64,000 nucleotides of DNA, taken from contig NZ_JARGZF010000002.1 of NCBI RefSeq assembly GCF_029222705.1, forward strand, positions 992,001 to 1,056,000. Reading direction: 5' to 3'. Made by a program: the position numbers and the translations under genes. This document shows, one piece after another, positions 33,031-42,294 of this stretch. The notes below the pieces were generated by a model, which worked only from the letters and a program-made list of their open reading frames with translations, did no database searches and was not told where the DNA came from. Source of the DNA: Knoellia sp. p5-6-4. GTDB lineage: Bacteria > Actinomycetota > Actinomycetes > Actinomycetales > Dermatophilaceae. Within the stretch, counting starts at the first letter, position 1, and every line of letters begins with the position of its first letter.

Positions 33031-34237
33031 GCCTGACCGTCTGGGACCGCCCCGAGGCCGAGCGTGCTGCTGGTGGTCTGCCGGGGCCCGCCGGAACGGA
33101 CCCGCGAGCCCGCTACCGCCGCCGCGTCGTCTGGGCCGTGGTCGTGCTGGTGCTGCTCCTGGTCGTCGCGGTGCTGCTGGCCATCCGCGGGCGGGGCGGC
33201 AACGACGACCCCCTCGACCCCCGCAACGCCGGCTCTGACGGCGCCCAGGCGGTGGCCCGGGTGCTCGACGAGCGCGGCGTGCGCGTCGACGTCGCCCGCG
33301 ACCGCGACGCGCTCGAGTCGCTCGACACCATCGACGGCGACACCACCGTCATCGTGACCGAGCCTTCGGCCCTCTCCGAGGGGACCGCCACCGCCCTGTG
33401 GACGCAGGTCCGCTCGGCGCGGCGGCTCGTGCTCGTCGAGCCGAGCCGCTTCGTGCTGCAGGCGCTCAGCGTCGAGGTGTCCCCGGCAAGTGGGGGCTCC
33501 CCCACCCGGTCGCTGCGGGCCGGGTGCGCGCTCGCCGGCCTCTCCACTGCCGACACGATCACGGCCGGCGGCCCTGCCTACACGACCTCCGTCCCTGACG
33601 CCGCGCGCTGCTTCTCGTTCGAGGGTGCCTCGGCGCTGGTGTCCCTGCCGGATGGGCCCGACACCCCCGAGGTCGTCGTGCTCGGGGCGGGAGAGGTGCT
33701 GACCAACGGCGAGGTCACCCGCTACGACAACGCGGGCGTCAGCCTCCGCCTGCTCGGGCAGGGCGACCGGCTGGTCTGGTACATCCCCTCGGTCCTCGAC
33801 GTCTCGGCCGATGACACCACCCCGGAGTCGGAGCTCCCCGCCGCCCTCGGGCCGCTCACCTTCCTCGCCCTGTTCGCCGTGCTCGCCCTGATGCTCTGGC
33901 GGGGACGACGGTTCGGGCCCCTGGTCACCGAGCCGCTGCCGGCGGTCGTGAAGGCCATCGAGACGACGCAGAGCCGCGGCAGGCTCTACCGCAAGGCCCG
34001 CGACACCGCCCGCGCGGGCACGGTGCTGCGCGCGGCCACCACCCGCCGCCTTGCGACCTACCTCGGCCTGCCGGCCGGCGCGTCACCCGAGGTGGTGGCG
34101 CAGGCGGCAGCCTCGGCGACCGGCCGGTCCCTCGCCGAGGTGCACGCGCTGCTGGCCGGCCCACCGCCTGCGGACGAGGATGCGATGGTCACCCTCGCCG
34201 ACGACCTGTCCACCCTGCAGAAGGAAGTGCACCGACC

Positions 34238-34241
<4 letters not shown>
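33027..34241 (+). CDS. DUF4350 domain membrane protein
   Basis: 404 residues. A transmembrane helix near 35-52 (VVWAVVVLVLLLVVAVLLAI), an extracytoplasmic DUF4350 domain beginning DPLDPRNAGSDGAQAVARVL with TTVIVTEPSALS, and a second helix near 275-293 (LTFLALFAVLALMLWRG), followed by a cytoplasmic helical tail. The ATG overlaps the DUF4129 stop by four bases. The periplasm-like domain has a type-1 glutamine amidotransferase-like fold in related proteins, without an evident catalytic triad. Part of the MoxR/DUF58 operon. Confidence 0.86.
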
Positions 34242-35284
<1,043 letters not shown>

Positions 35285-35296
35285 GAGCTGTCGCGC

Positions 35297-36589
35297 ATGT
35301 TGGTGACCGGCCGCCTCGTGGTGCTCGTGCTGTGCGGCGCGGTGCCGGTGCTGCTGCGCCCGGCGGCGACGACGGTCTGGCTCTGGGTGCTGGTGTGCCT
35401 GGTGGCGACGGTCCTCGACGTCGTGGTGGCCGGCAGCACGCGCGCCCTGGACCTCGAGCGCGTGCCGTCGGCCCAGGTGCGTCTCGGCGAGGCGGGTAGC
35501 ACCACGCTGCTCGCGACCAACACCGGCAGGCGCACGTTCCGCGGCTCGCTGCGTGACGCCTGGCAGCCGTCGGCCGGTGCCACCGGCAACCGACACCGAG
35601 TGGCGATCCCGGCGGGCGAGCGCCGCGCGCTGCGCACCGGCCTCACCCCCACTCGCCGAGGCGACCGGCAGGCCGACCGAGTCACCGTGCGCCGGCTGGG
35701 TCCGCTCGGGGTCGCGGGACGGCAGCGGTCGTATGCCGTGCCGGGCCACCTGCGCGCGCTGCCCCCGTTCCACTCGCGGCGCCACCTCCCTTCTCGACTG
35801 GCGCGCCTGCGCCAGCTCGACGGCCGCTCGGCCGTGCGCGTCCGTGGCCAGGGCACCGAGTTCGACTCGCTGCGCGACTACGTCGATGGTGACGACGTGC
35901 GCAGCATCGACTGGCGCGCCACGGCCCGGCGCCGCTCCACCGTGGTCCGCACGTGGCAGCCGGAGAAGGACCGGCACATCGTGCTCGTCCTCGACACCTC
36001 TCGCACCTCGGCCGGACGTGTCGGTGACACTCCGCGCCTCGACGCCGCCATGGACGCCGCCCTCCTGCTCGGGGCCCTGGCCTCGCGCGCCGGCGACCGG
36101 GTCGACCTCATCGCGGGCGACCGCCGGGTCCACCGCAAGGTCGTCGGCTCCAGCCGCACCGCCCTGCTCTCCGACCTCGTGACCGCGATGGCCCCGCTCG
36201 AGCCGGCGCTGCTGGAGGCCGACTGGCGCCTGCTCACTTCCGAGGTCACCCGGCTCAGCCGCCACCGCGGCCTGGTCGTGCTGCTCACGCCGCTCGAGCC
36301 GGCTGCGATCGAGGAGTCGCTGCTGCCGCCGCTCGGGGTGCTGGCGCAGCGGCACAGGGTCGTCGTGGCGTCGGTGTCGGATCCCGCACTGGGGCAGATG
36401 CGCTCGGGCCGGGGGGATGCGCGCGCGGTCTACGACGCCGCGGCGGCTGAGCGCACCACGGCTCTGCGTCAGCGCACCGCAGCCGGCCTCGGCCGACTCG
36501 GCGTCGAGGTGCTCGACGCCGACCCCGAACACCTCCCTGTCGTGCTGGCCGACCACTACCTGTCGCTCAAGAGCCGCGGCCTGCTCTGA
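35297..36589 (+). CDS. DUF58 domain protein
   Basis: 430 residues. Two N-terminal hydrophobic segments (about 5-45), a beta-rich middle, then the DUF58 signature GTEFDSLRDYVDGDD and VRSIDWRATARR near 195-220, leading into a von Willebrand A-like region (HIVLVLDTSRTSA) with a partial metal site. DUF58 and MoxR form a functional pair in many bacteria. It starts 12 bases after moxR. In related genomes SpoIIM and RDD genes follow directly; here they are 4.6 kb further on. Confidence 0.92.
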   Translation: MLVTGRLVVLVLCGAVPVLLRPAATTVWLWVLVCLVATVLDVVVAGSTRALDLERVPSAQVRLGEAGSTTLLATNTGRRTFRGSLRDAWQPSAGATGNRHRVAIPAGERRALRTGLTPTRRGDRQADRVTVRRLGPLGVAGRQRSYAVPGHLRALPPFHSRRHLPSRLARLRQLDGRSAVRVRGQGTEFDSLRDYVDGDDVRSIDWRATARRRSTVVRTWQPEKDRHIVLVLDTSRTSAGRVGDTPRLDAAMDAALLLGALASRAGDRVDLIAGDRRVHRKVVGSSRTALLSDLVTAMAPLEPALLEADWRLLTSEVTRLSRHRGLVVLLTPLEPAAIEESLLPPLGVLAQRHRVVVASVSDPALGQMRSGRGDARAVYDAAAAERTTALRQRTAAGLGRLGVEVLDADPEHLPVVLADHYLSLKSRGLL

Positions 36590-36765
36590 CTGGGTGTCCC
36601 CCGTGTGTTGACCCACCGCGCACGGCAGCCGTGTTTGACGGATGAGCCGGACGATGGCGCGTGTCATTCCGCCGTGTCGAGGACGGGTAGGCGCTTATCG
36701 GTTTGCCGAAGTCCAGACCTTCCGCGGGGCGACATCCGTAGGGGTAGAGCGGTACGCCCCCTAGT

Positions 36766-36795
36766 CTTCTGCCGGCCAGCGTCGAGCGGCAGAAG
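36766..36795. terminator. Hairpin downstream of the DUF58 operon
   Basis: CTTCTGCCG and CGGCAGAAG form a 9-bp perfect stem around a 12-base loop, about 180 bases past the DUF58 stop. It may end that operon or the opposing YdeI-like transcript. Confidence 0.45.
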
Positions 36796-36866
36796 TCCGG
36801 GGTTCTTCTCATCCATGGGCGGCCTCACACGGGCCGATCAGCGAGATCGCCGAAGCTCCCCACCAG

Positions 36867-37460
36867 TCAGTGGACGGTCTCGTGGTTGTGGCACATCTCG
36901 ACGAACTTCGCGATGCGCGCGGCCCGGGTCTCCGGTTTCTTCGCATCATGGACGCGGTAGAGGATCGCATAGCGGTTGGAGCCCGAGAGGGTCTCGAAAA
37001 ACGCCTTGGCTTGCGGGTCGGCCGCGAGCGCGGCAGCCAGGTCGTCGGGGACAGTCGCGCTCTTTTGGCCGGCATAGGCCGCAGCCCACCGGCCGTCGGC
37101 CCTCGCCGCGTCCACCTGCACCTGACCGGCCGGGTGCATGCGACCGGCCCTGATCAGCGCCTCGGCCCTGTCCCGGTTGATCTGCGACCACTTGCTCCGC
37201 GGCCCGCGGGGGGTGAAGCGCTGCAACCAATGGCTCTCGTCGTATCCCCGCTTCTGCCCGTCGATCCAGCCGTGGCAGAGAGCGACGCCAAGCGCCTCGG
37301 AGTAGTTGACTGTCTGCGCCGCGCCCGTCTTCCCAATCTTGAGCCAGAAGCCGCGGTGGTCGGCGTGGTGCTCGCAGAACCATGCCTCGCAGTCCTGCAC
37401 AGTGGCGAATGAGATCACCGGCTGGCCGGCCAACTCTTCGGGCGTCTCCTCGCCGGGCAT
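36867..37460 (-). CDS. YdeI/OmpD-associated family protein
   Basis: 197 residues. Seen: VISFATVQDCEAWFCEHHAD, HRGFWLKIGKTG, LGVALCHGWIDGQKRGYDE, WLQRFTPRGPRSKWSQINRD and ALAADPQAKAFFETLSGSNR, the defining blocks of the YdeI/OmpD-associated family, here with the C-terminal YdeI domain. In Salmonella, YdeI is linked to resistance to antimicrobial peptides; in actinobacteria the role is unproven. Monocistronic, leftward, in the patchwork region. Confidence 0.9.
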   Translation of the reverse strand: MPGEETPEELAGQPVISFATVQDCEAWFCEHHADHRGFWLKIGKTGAAQTVNYSEALGVALCHGWIDGQKRGYDESHWLQRFTPRGPRSKWSQINRDRAEALIRAGRMHPAGQVQVDAARADGRWAAAYAGQKSATVPDDLAAALAADPQAKAFFETLSGSNRYAILYRVHDAKKPETRAARIAKFVEMCHNHETVH

Positions 37461-37625
37461 GCGGCCATCCTGTCACTGCTCACCGACAGGATGCCCAGCT
37501 TCGTGGCCAGGAAGGATGCGGCGGATGATCTTGCACGATGATGCGCACGGAGGACGCACCCTTCGGTCGCCGAGATCCTGCCGTGATCAGAAAGTGCGTC
37601 TCTCCGCCGCGAGCCGGTCGTGGGT

Positions 37626-38057
37626 CTAGAACCTGCCGACGTGACCGCGAGCTTGCTTCACAGTCGCATCCAAGTCCAAGCCGTAGGCCCCCCGTCCGGT
37701 GGCAGAAAACGCTGTCAACAGGTCTGCGGCGCGTTCGAAGAGTCGGTCGGCTCCCACCTGATTCCCGCGGGCCGCGTGTGTCATGGCAACACAGAGCTGC
37801 GCGAGGCCTTGCCACAAGTCCCGTTCCTCGATCGGCCCCGCCTTCCAACGCGCCTCCAGAACCTCGTGGGCGGAGAACGGACGGCCAGCTTCCACCAGTC
37901 CTCGAGCTGCCTCGAGTGCTTCTTCCGGCGGTAAGGGCTCCTCCGACACCGGCTCGACACCCTCGGCGCCATAGGGCAGTGGTCGGCCCAGAGTGTCGCG
38001 AGGCCTTGCCTGACGAGCGCGGCCTTCGGCGTCCCGGTCACGATCAGATCCCGTCAC
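37626..38057 (-). CDS. DUF309 family protein
   Basis: 143 residues from a GTG (VTGSDRDRDAEGRARQARPR). The DUF309 core is EEALEAARGLVEAGRPFSAH with EVLEARWKAGPIEERDLWQG, containing the conserved His-Glu-Trp-rich helical motif, and GLAQLCVAMTHAARGN. Function unknown. Upstream codons are open in frame but atypical. It stands alone in a low-coding-density stretch. Confidence 0.82.
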   Translation of the reverse strand: MTGSDRDRDAEGRARQARPRDTLGRPLPYGAEGVEPVSEEPLPPEEALEAARGLVEAGRPFSAHEVLEARWKAGPIEERDLWQGLAQLCVAMTHAARGNQVGADRLFERAADLLTAFSATGRGAYGLDLDATVKQARGHVGRF

Positions 38058-38421
38058 GCGACCCAGTCTTCCAGCAGCGCGCAGCGACGCGCCGGATTCA
38101 CCTGACAGGTCTTTCCGCCGCCAGTCGACCCCGATGTCGGCGACAGGAGCGGTCGATGCCCGGATGCCGCGTGCCGGCCCTTCAGGGGCACGTCGGGAGT
38201 GTCCGTTGGAGTCCTCGTTGGAAGGGGACCTCGAAGTCGGCTGTGGTACACCCCTGGCTCCCTCAGCGTGACCGACCACCTCATTGGCACCAACCCCCTG
38301 TGGGCAACGTCCCCGGTATCAGGAAGGGGCCGCGGTCGTCACGATCCGCACCGGGCGACCCCGGGGGCGGACGGATCCAACAGTTGCCCGCGCGACCTCA
38401 TCGACCGTCCCGGAGCGCGGG
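38058..38421. other. 364-base stretch with no supported gene
   Basis: G/C is lower than in the surrounding genes and no frame shows family-like protein. The short open frames on both strands lack ribosome sites and recognisable sequence. It may be the remains of a decayed gene. Confidence 0.5.
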
Positions 38422-39076
38422 TCAGCGGAGGCTGAAGGGTGGATAGGAGTCGGTGAGGAGGAGGAATGCGTACGCCTGTACTCGCAGCGCCCACCGACCG
38501 ACCCCGACGACGTAGTCGAACAGTCCACGCGGGTAGCGACCGGTGAACAGGATCGCGAACCACGCGATCACCACTGCCACGACGGCGCCCAACCCGAGGA
38601 ACAGCAGCACGACGTAGTGGGGCAGAGCCAGGAGCCACTTGACCAGCGGGAGCCATCGGTTGAGGCCCTCGCGCGCGTCGGGGGTAGTCCAGGTCGAGGT
38701 GGACGGCCTGCTCGTCCTCGGTCGAGGGGTTGCGGTCGGTGAGCAAGGCGAGGTAGGCGCCGACGCGCGTCCCGAAGCGGTTGAACTGGAGAACGAAGTC
38801 GAACCACCAGCGCGGGTAGCGCTGCCGGAAGACGATCATCAGCGCTGTGGCGGCGAACAGCCCACCGGCGATGCCGCCACCGGTGCTCGTCGTCTTCTCG
38901 ACCACCTCGCCCGACTTGTAGATGACCGTGGTCGAGGTCGCGTTGGCGCTCACCAGCGAGAGCACGATGGCTATGGGGATGATGAGGACGACGCGGAAGA
39001 GCGTGGTGACCCGGTCCAGTCGGTCGGGGTAGTCGATCTCGAGGCGTGCGGCATTTGTCTGCTGTGGTGCAACCAT
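38422..39076 (-). pseudogene. DUF4389 membrane protein, split by an apparent one-base frameshift
   Basis: Translation starts well (AAGGGGA before MVAPQQTNAARLEIDYPDRL) and gives the DUF4389 pattern: LFRVVLIIPIAIVLSLVSA, YPRWWFDFVLQFNRFGTRVG, YLALLTDRNPSTEDEQAV, LDLDYP. At 38680-38684 a run of five C (minus strand) throws the frame into Arg/Pro-rich sequence that ends at 38339. Dropping one C restores DAREGLNRWLPLVKWLLALP and the proper end FTGRYPRGLFDYVVGVGRWA, LRVQAYAFLLLTDSYPPFSL, giving a normal ~217-residue protein ending at 38422. So it is either a sequencing error in a homopolymer or a young pseudogene. Membrane protein of unknown function. Confidence 0.85.
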
Positions 39077-39379
39077 GACGTCCCCTTCGGTCTGCCCCCT
39101 GTGTACTCCCTGATCCGCGGCCGCGCCAGAGCCCACCCCTCTGTGGCTCGCGACTGGTGGATCCTCACCCTTCCCTCGGTCAACTTCCGAAGGGGCACGT
39201 GGCCGCTCAACGTGCGCCACATCGCCGCGATCGCTCGTCGAGCCAACGTCCGGAGCCGCGTCATGCCGCGTGGTCGACTGACTCGTCTCGAAGGTGCCCC
39301 GCTGGCTTGGATCTGCGCTTGTAGAGTGGCGATTGGCCACAGGATTCGGCCGGCGCAACAGGATCTGAGGTGCGTGCGC
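39077..39379. other. 303-base gap with no supported gene
   Basis: Lies between the DUF4389 start and a small rightward ORF. I see no family-like frame; a TAGAGT at 39322-39327 could be the -10 of the downstream ORF. Confidence 0.4.
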
Positions 39380-39598
39380 ATGGCAGAGGTAGTGCTGCGG
39401 ATCCGCCTTGTGAGTGGCGACCAACTCGATGTCAGGTTTGAGGATGACGGCGACGAGAACGAGGTCATCGAGCGAGTCGTTGAAACCCTTGCGAAACCCT
39501 CCGGCGTGCTTCGCACCAGCCATGGTGATCGGCTCATGGTGCTCTACGGCAGGGGTGTGGCCGCGGTCGAGGTGGCGCCGCGCGGCGCAGTCCTGTGA
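39380..39598 (+). CDS. Hypothetical 72-aa acidic protein
   Basis: Starts MAEVVLRIRLVSGDQLDVRF with GAGG about ten bases upstream. Predicted as two beta strands, an acidic turn (EDDGDENEVIERVVETLAK) forming a helix, then strands (DRLMVLYGRGVAAVEVAPRG), a compact alpha/beta fold. I do not recognise the family. The strongly patterned hydrophobicity argues for a real protein. It stands alone in the patchwork region. Confidence 0.55.
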   Translation: MAEVVLRIRLVSGDQLDVRFEDDGDENEVIERVVETLAKPSGVLRTSHGDRLMVLYGRGVAAVEVAPRGAVL

Positions 39599-39695
39599 GC
39601 GCAGCGAGTGTCACGATCGTTGATGCTCGCTGGGTGGGTCGTGGCCCCGAGCCGTAGGTGCCCCACCACCTGCGCGTCACCTTGCTGAGGCATCC

Positions 39696-39721
39696 CTCTT
39701 GACAAGAATTATTGTCAAGAG
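39696..39721. promoter_or_regulatory. 26-bp palindromic operator before the ArsR-like gene
   Basis: CTCTTGACAA and TTGTCAAGAG flank the 6-base core GAATTA; 24 of 26 bases are self-complementary. It ends 12 bases before the ATG and includes a TTGACA that could be the -35, so binding would block transcription. Probably the autoregulatory site of the ArsR-like protein. Confidence 0.75.
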
Positions 39722-39733
39722 CATCGTGGCGAT

Positions 39734-40312
39734 ATGCACGACGTCGAGGTCATCGAGAGCGCGGAGGCAGCCGCCGCCGCGCTGGATCCGGTCCGGGCCC
39801 GACTGCTCGGCGAGCTGGCCCTCCCCGCCTCCGCCGCCGGGCTCGCCGCCCGGGTCGGCATCGCGCGCCAGAAGGTCAACTACCACCTCAAGGCGCTCGA
39901 GGCGCACGGCCTCGTGGAGCTGTCCGCCGAGCGCAGGCACGGGGGCATCACCGAGCGGGTACTGCAGGCGTCGGCGGCGTCGTACGTGGTGTCGCCGGCG
40001 GCAGTCAGCGCGTCCGCGGCAGACCCGGAAGCCAACGCCGACCACCTGTCGGCAAGCTACCTCGTCGCGCTGGCCGGTCGGCTGGTGCGCGAGGTCGGCG
40101 CCCTGGCGCGCCGGGCCGGCGCGTCCGGCAAGCGCCTGCCGACCCTGACCATCGATACGCAGATCGGCTTCCGGTCGGCCGCCGACCGGGCTGCCTTCGC
40201 CGACGACCTGACCGCCGCGGTGCTCGACCTGGCCGCTCGCCACCACCACGACGACGGGCGCCCACACCGGCTCCTCGTCGCCGCCCACCCCCTTCCTGAG
40301 GAGAACCCATGA
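39734..40312 (+). CDS. ArsR-like winged-helix transcriptional regulator
   Basis: 192 residues. N-terminal HTH: ALDPVRARLLGELALPASAA with GLAARVGIARQKVNYHLKAL and EAHGLVELSAERRHGGITER, the ArsR/HTH_20 wing. A longer C-terminal helical part (about 90-190) is beyond the usual ~100-residue ArsR and may bind a ligand. No metal-binding Cys are present. Its ATG follows a near-perfect palindrome, and its stop overlaps the SRPBCC gene by four bases. ArsR-SRPBCC pairs are common in actinobacteria, and the partner's substrate is usually unknown. Confidence 0.9.
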   Translation: MHDVEVIESAEAAAAALDPVRARLLGELALPASAAGLAARVGIARQKVNYHLKALEAHGLVELSAERRHGGITERVLQASAASYVVSPAAVSASAADPEANADHLSASYLVALAGRLVREVGALARRAGASGKRLPTLTIDTQIGFRSAADRAAFADDLTAAVLDLAARHHHDDGRPHRLLVAAHPLPEENP

Positions 40313-41100
40313 GCACCACCCCGAACGTCCCGTACCGCCTTGAGTTCAGCGTCGAGGTCCCGGGCACCCCGGAGCAGGTCTGGCAAGCCATCGCCACCGC
40401 CAAGGGCATGAGCGCCTGGTTTGCGCCGACCGAGATGGAGGAGCGGGAAGGCGGCTCCCTGCACTTCACCATGGGCCCGGAGATGGGCTCGGACGGCCAG
40501 GTCACCGCATGGGAGCCGCCGCGCCGCCTCGTCTACGAGGAGGACTGGGCCGCCCTCATGGGCAAGGACCCCGATGCGCTCAGCCCGCTGACGTCGGAGT
40601 TCCTCGTCGAGGCACAGTCCGGCGGAACCTGCATCGTGCGCGTCACCAGCAGCGGCTTCGGGACCGGCGCCGCCTGGGAGTCGGAGTTCTGGGACACCAT
40701 GGGCCCCGGCTGGATGCCGTTCTTCGACAACCTGCGCCTCTACCTGTCGCACTTCCCCGGCCAGGAGGCCACACACCTGGAGGCCACCGCCTCCCACCCC
40801 GGCGACGCGGAGGCGCTCTGGTCGACCCTGCACGACGCGCTCGGGCTGGGCGACGAGGGCGCCACGGTCGAGGTGCGCGGCGCCACCGGCACGGTCGAGC
40901 GCGTCGGTGAGCGGCAGACGCTGGTCCGGCTCACCGCGCCGGTGCCCGGAATGCTCAGCGTCTTCGCGTGGGACGAAGGCGGCGGCAAGGCGACGGCGGG
41001 CGTACGGGCGTACCTGTTCTCCGCAGACGCGGCGGACTACGTGCGGCGCGAAGAGCCGGCCTGGCAGGCCTGGCTGCAGGGAATCTCCGTCCCTGCCTGA
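40309..41100 (+). CDS. SRPBCC (AHSA1-like) domain protein
   Basis: 263 residues with a START-like ligand-binding fold. FSVEVPGTPEQVWQAIATAK and GMSAWFAPTEMEE open the N-terminal AHSA1 domain; GQVTAWEPPRRLVYEEDW and DNLRLYLSHFPG close it near 150. The remaining ~110 residues (ATASHPGDAEALWSTLHDAL) look like a second, degenerate SRPBCC-like half. It probably binds a small hydrophobic molecule sensed together with the ArsR partner. Translationally coupled to the regulator by an ATGA overlap. Confidence 0.88.
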   Translation: MSTTPNVPYRLEFSVEVPGTPEQVWQAIATAKGMSAWFAPTEMEEREGGSLHFTMGPEMGSDGQVTAWEPPRRLVYEEDWAALMGKDPDALSPLTSEFLVEAQSGGTCIVRVTSSGFGTGAAWESEFWDTMGPGWMPFFDNLRLYLSHFPGQEATHLEATASHPGDAEALWSTLHDALGLGDEGATVEVRGATGTVERVGERQTLVRLTAPVPGMLSVFAWDEGGGKATAGVRAYLFSADAADYVRREEPAWQAWLQGISVPA

Positions 41101-41118
41101 TCTTCTACGGTTACCGAG

Positions 41119-41161
41119 AGTGCGCCTGTCGATGCAGCACTCCGCAGCACGGAGGCGCACT
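41119..41161. terminator. Hairpin between SRPBCC and SpoIIM genes
   Basis: AGTGCGCCT and AGGCGCACT form a 9-bp perfect stem around a 25-base loop in the 136-base convergent gap. Confidence 0.45.
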
Positions 41162-41236
41162 GAGGACACGGCAATGCTCCGCTCGGGACGTGCCGCGACG
41201 GCATTCCCCGCTCTGTGCGTGAGGGAACAGACGGCG

Positions 41237-42232
41237 TCAGCCGGCGACGGGCACCTCGGCGCCCCGGTCGGCCTCGGCGAGGTCGCCGGTCTCGCCGCGC
41301 CGATGGGCCCACCGCCCGGCGGTGAACACGTAGGTGAAGAACGCGGCCTCGGCCAGGACCCCGATGCCCACCCGTGCCCAGGTGGGCAGGCCCGAGGGGG
41401 TCACGAACGCCTCGATGAGGCCGCAGAGCAGCAGGAGCACGACCAACCCGAGCGAGGTGCCGAGCGCCGCCCTCCCCTCCGCTCCGAGCACCTGGGCGCG
41501 GGAGCGCGGCCCCGGCTCGACCCATGCCCAGAACAGCCGAAGCCCCACCCCTGCGGCGACGAACAGACAGGTGAGCTCGAGCAGCCCGTGCGGCGAGATC
41601 AGGCCGAAGAACAGCGCGCCCCGGTCGTGCCGGATCATCATCGAGCCCACCACGGCGAGGTTGGCCATGTTCATGACGAGCATGTAGACGACGGGCAGGC
41701 CGAAGACGCCCGAGGCGATGCAGAGCGCCGACAGCCAGAAGTTGTTGGTCCACACGCGCAAGGCGAACGAGGTCGCGGCGTACTCGCTGTAGTAGTTCTC
41801 GAAGTCGTTCTCGACGAGCTGGCGAACCTGCTCGGGCGAGGCGAGCGAGCTCTCGACCGACGGGTGGGCAAGCAGCCACCACCCCATCGCCACCACGAGC
41901 AGCACGTCGAGGACGAGGACGGTGATCCACCACCGGCGCATGCGGTACAGCGCGGCGGGGAAGGTCTGGCCGAAGAAGCGGCCGACGTCCGACCACGACA
42001 TCGTCCTCGTGCCGGCGGACTTCGAACGGGCCTTGGCCAGCAGCATCGACAGGTACGCCACGAGGGACGGGTCCGGCGCGGTCGACCGCACGAGGGACAG
42101 GTGGGTGGCGACGCGCTGGTAGCGGTCGAGGATCTCGTCGGCCTCGGCGCCGGTCAGCCGGCGCTGCTTGGTGAGCTGCTCGAGCCGCTCCCAGTCCCCC
42201 CGGTGGGCTGCCACGTAGGCGTCCAGGTCCAC
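41237..42232 (-). CDS. Stage II sporulation protein M (SpoIIM)-like membrane protein
   Basis: 331 residues. An N-terminal soluble helical domain (LDAYVAAHRGDWERLEQLTK, LSLVRSTAPDPSLVAYLS) is followed by five or six membrane segments with NMANLAVVGSMMIRHDRGAL and LISPHGLLELTCLFVAAGVG, the SpoIIM signature HGxxE. Non-spore-forming actinobacteria carry this protein with DUF58, MoxR and RDD, so sporulation is not implied; the role is unknown. GTG start with a leaderless -10 box. Divergent from the RDD gene. Confidence 0.9.
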   Translation of the reverse strand: MDLDAYVAAHRGDWERLEQLTKQRRLTGAEADEILDRYQRVATHLSLVRSTAPDPSLVAYLSMLLAKARSKSAGTRTMSWSDVGRFFGQTFPAALYRMRRWWITVLVLDVLLVVAMGWWLLAHPSVESSLASPEQVRQLVENDFENYYSEYAATSFALRVWTNNFWLSALCIASGVFGLPVVYMLVMNMANLAVVGSMMIRHDRGALFFGLISPHGLLELTCLFVAAGVGLRLFWAWVEPGPRSRAQVLGAEGRAALGTSLGLVVLLLLCGLIEAFVTPSGLPTWARVGIGVLAEAAFFTYVFTAGRWAHRRGETGDLAEADRGAEVPVAG

Positions 42233-42238
42233 GGCCTC

Positions 42239-42244
42239 ACCCTA
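42239..42244 (-). promoter_or_regulatory. -10 box TAGGGT of the SpoIIM-like gene, leaderless configuration
   Basis: Minus-strand TAGGGT, six bases (GAGGCC), then the GTG start. Confidence 0.55.
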
Positions 42245-42282
42245 GTGCCCGCGAGCGGCGGGGCGTGGCGCTGTTGCCGCTG

Positions 42283-42288
42283 TAGGGT
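42283..42288 (+). promoter_or_regulatory. -10 box TAGGGT of the RDD gene, leaderless configuration
   Basis: TAGGGT, six bases (GTGCCG), then GTG at 42295. It lies 38 bases from the divergent SpoIIM -10 box, so the two promoters are back to back. Confidence 0.55.
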
Positions 42289-42294
42289 GTGCCG

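Larger units (their letters stand above)
36590..41236. other. Sparse patchwork segment separating DUF58 from SpoIIM/RDD
   Basis: Genes of mixed type and orientation, several non-coding gaps of 140-360 bases, a frameshifted gene and visibly lower G/C lie between two parts of a gene set that is usually contiguous. No integrase, transposase or flanking direct repeat was found by eye. Individual genes are listed separately. Confidence 0.55.

Noticed and set aside
38199-38435. 78-codon plus-strand frame in the 38 kb gap
   Set aside because: No ribosome site, no recognisable pattern, and it overlaps the end of the DUF4389 gene.
40309-41100. SRPBCC protein as toxin partner of the MT0933-like protein at 22 kb
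   Set aside because: They are 17 kb apart and the SRPBCC gene is coupled to its own ArsR regulator.
36590-41236. Patchwork segment called as an integrative element
   Set aside because: No integrase, transposase, tRNA target or direct repeats could be found by eye.
41237-42232. SpoIIM taken as evidence of sporulation
   Set aside because: This family travels with DUF58/MoxR/RDD in non-sporulating actinobacteria; no other sporulation gene is seen.
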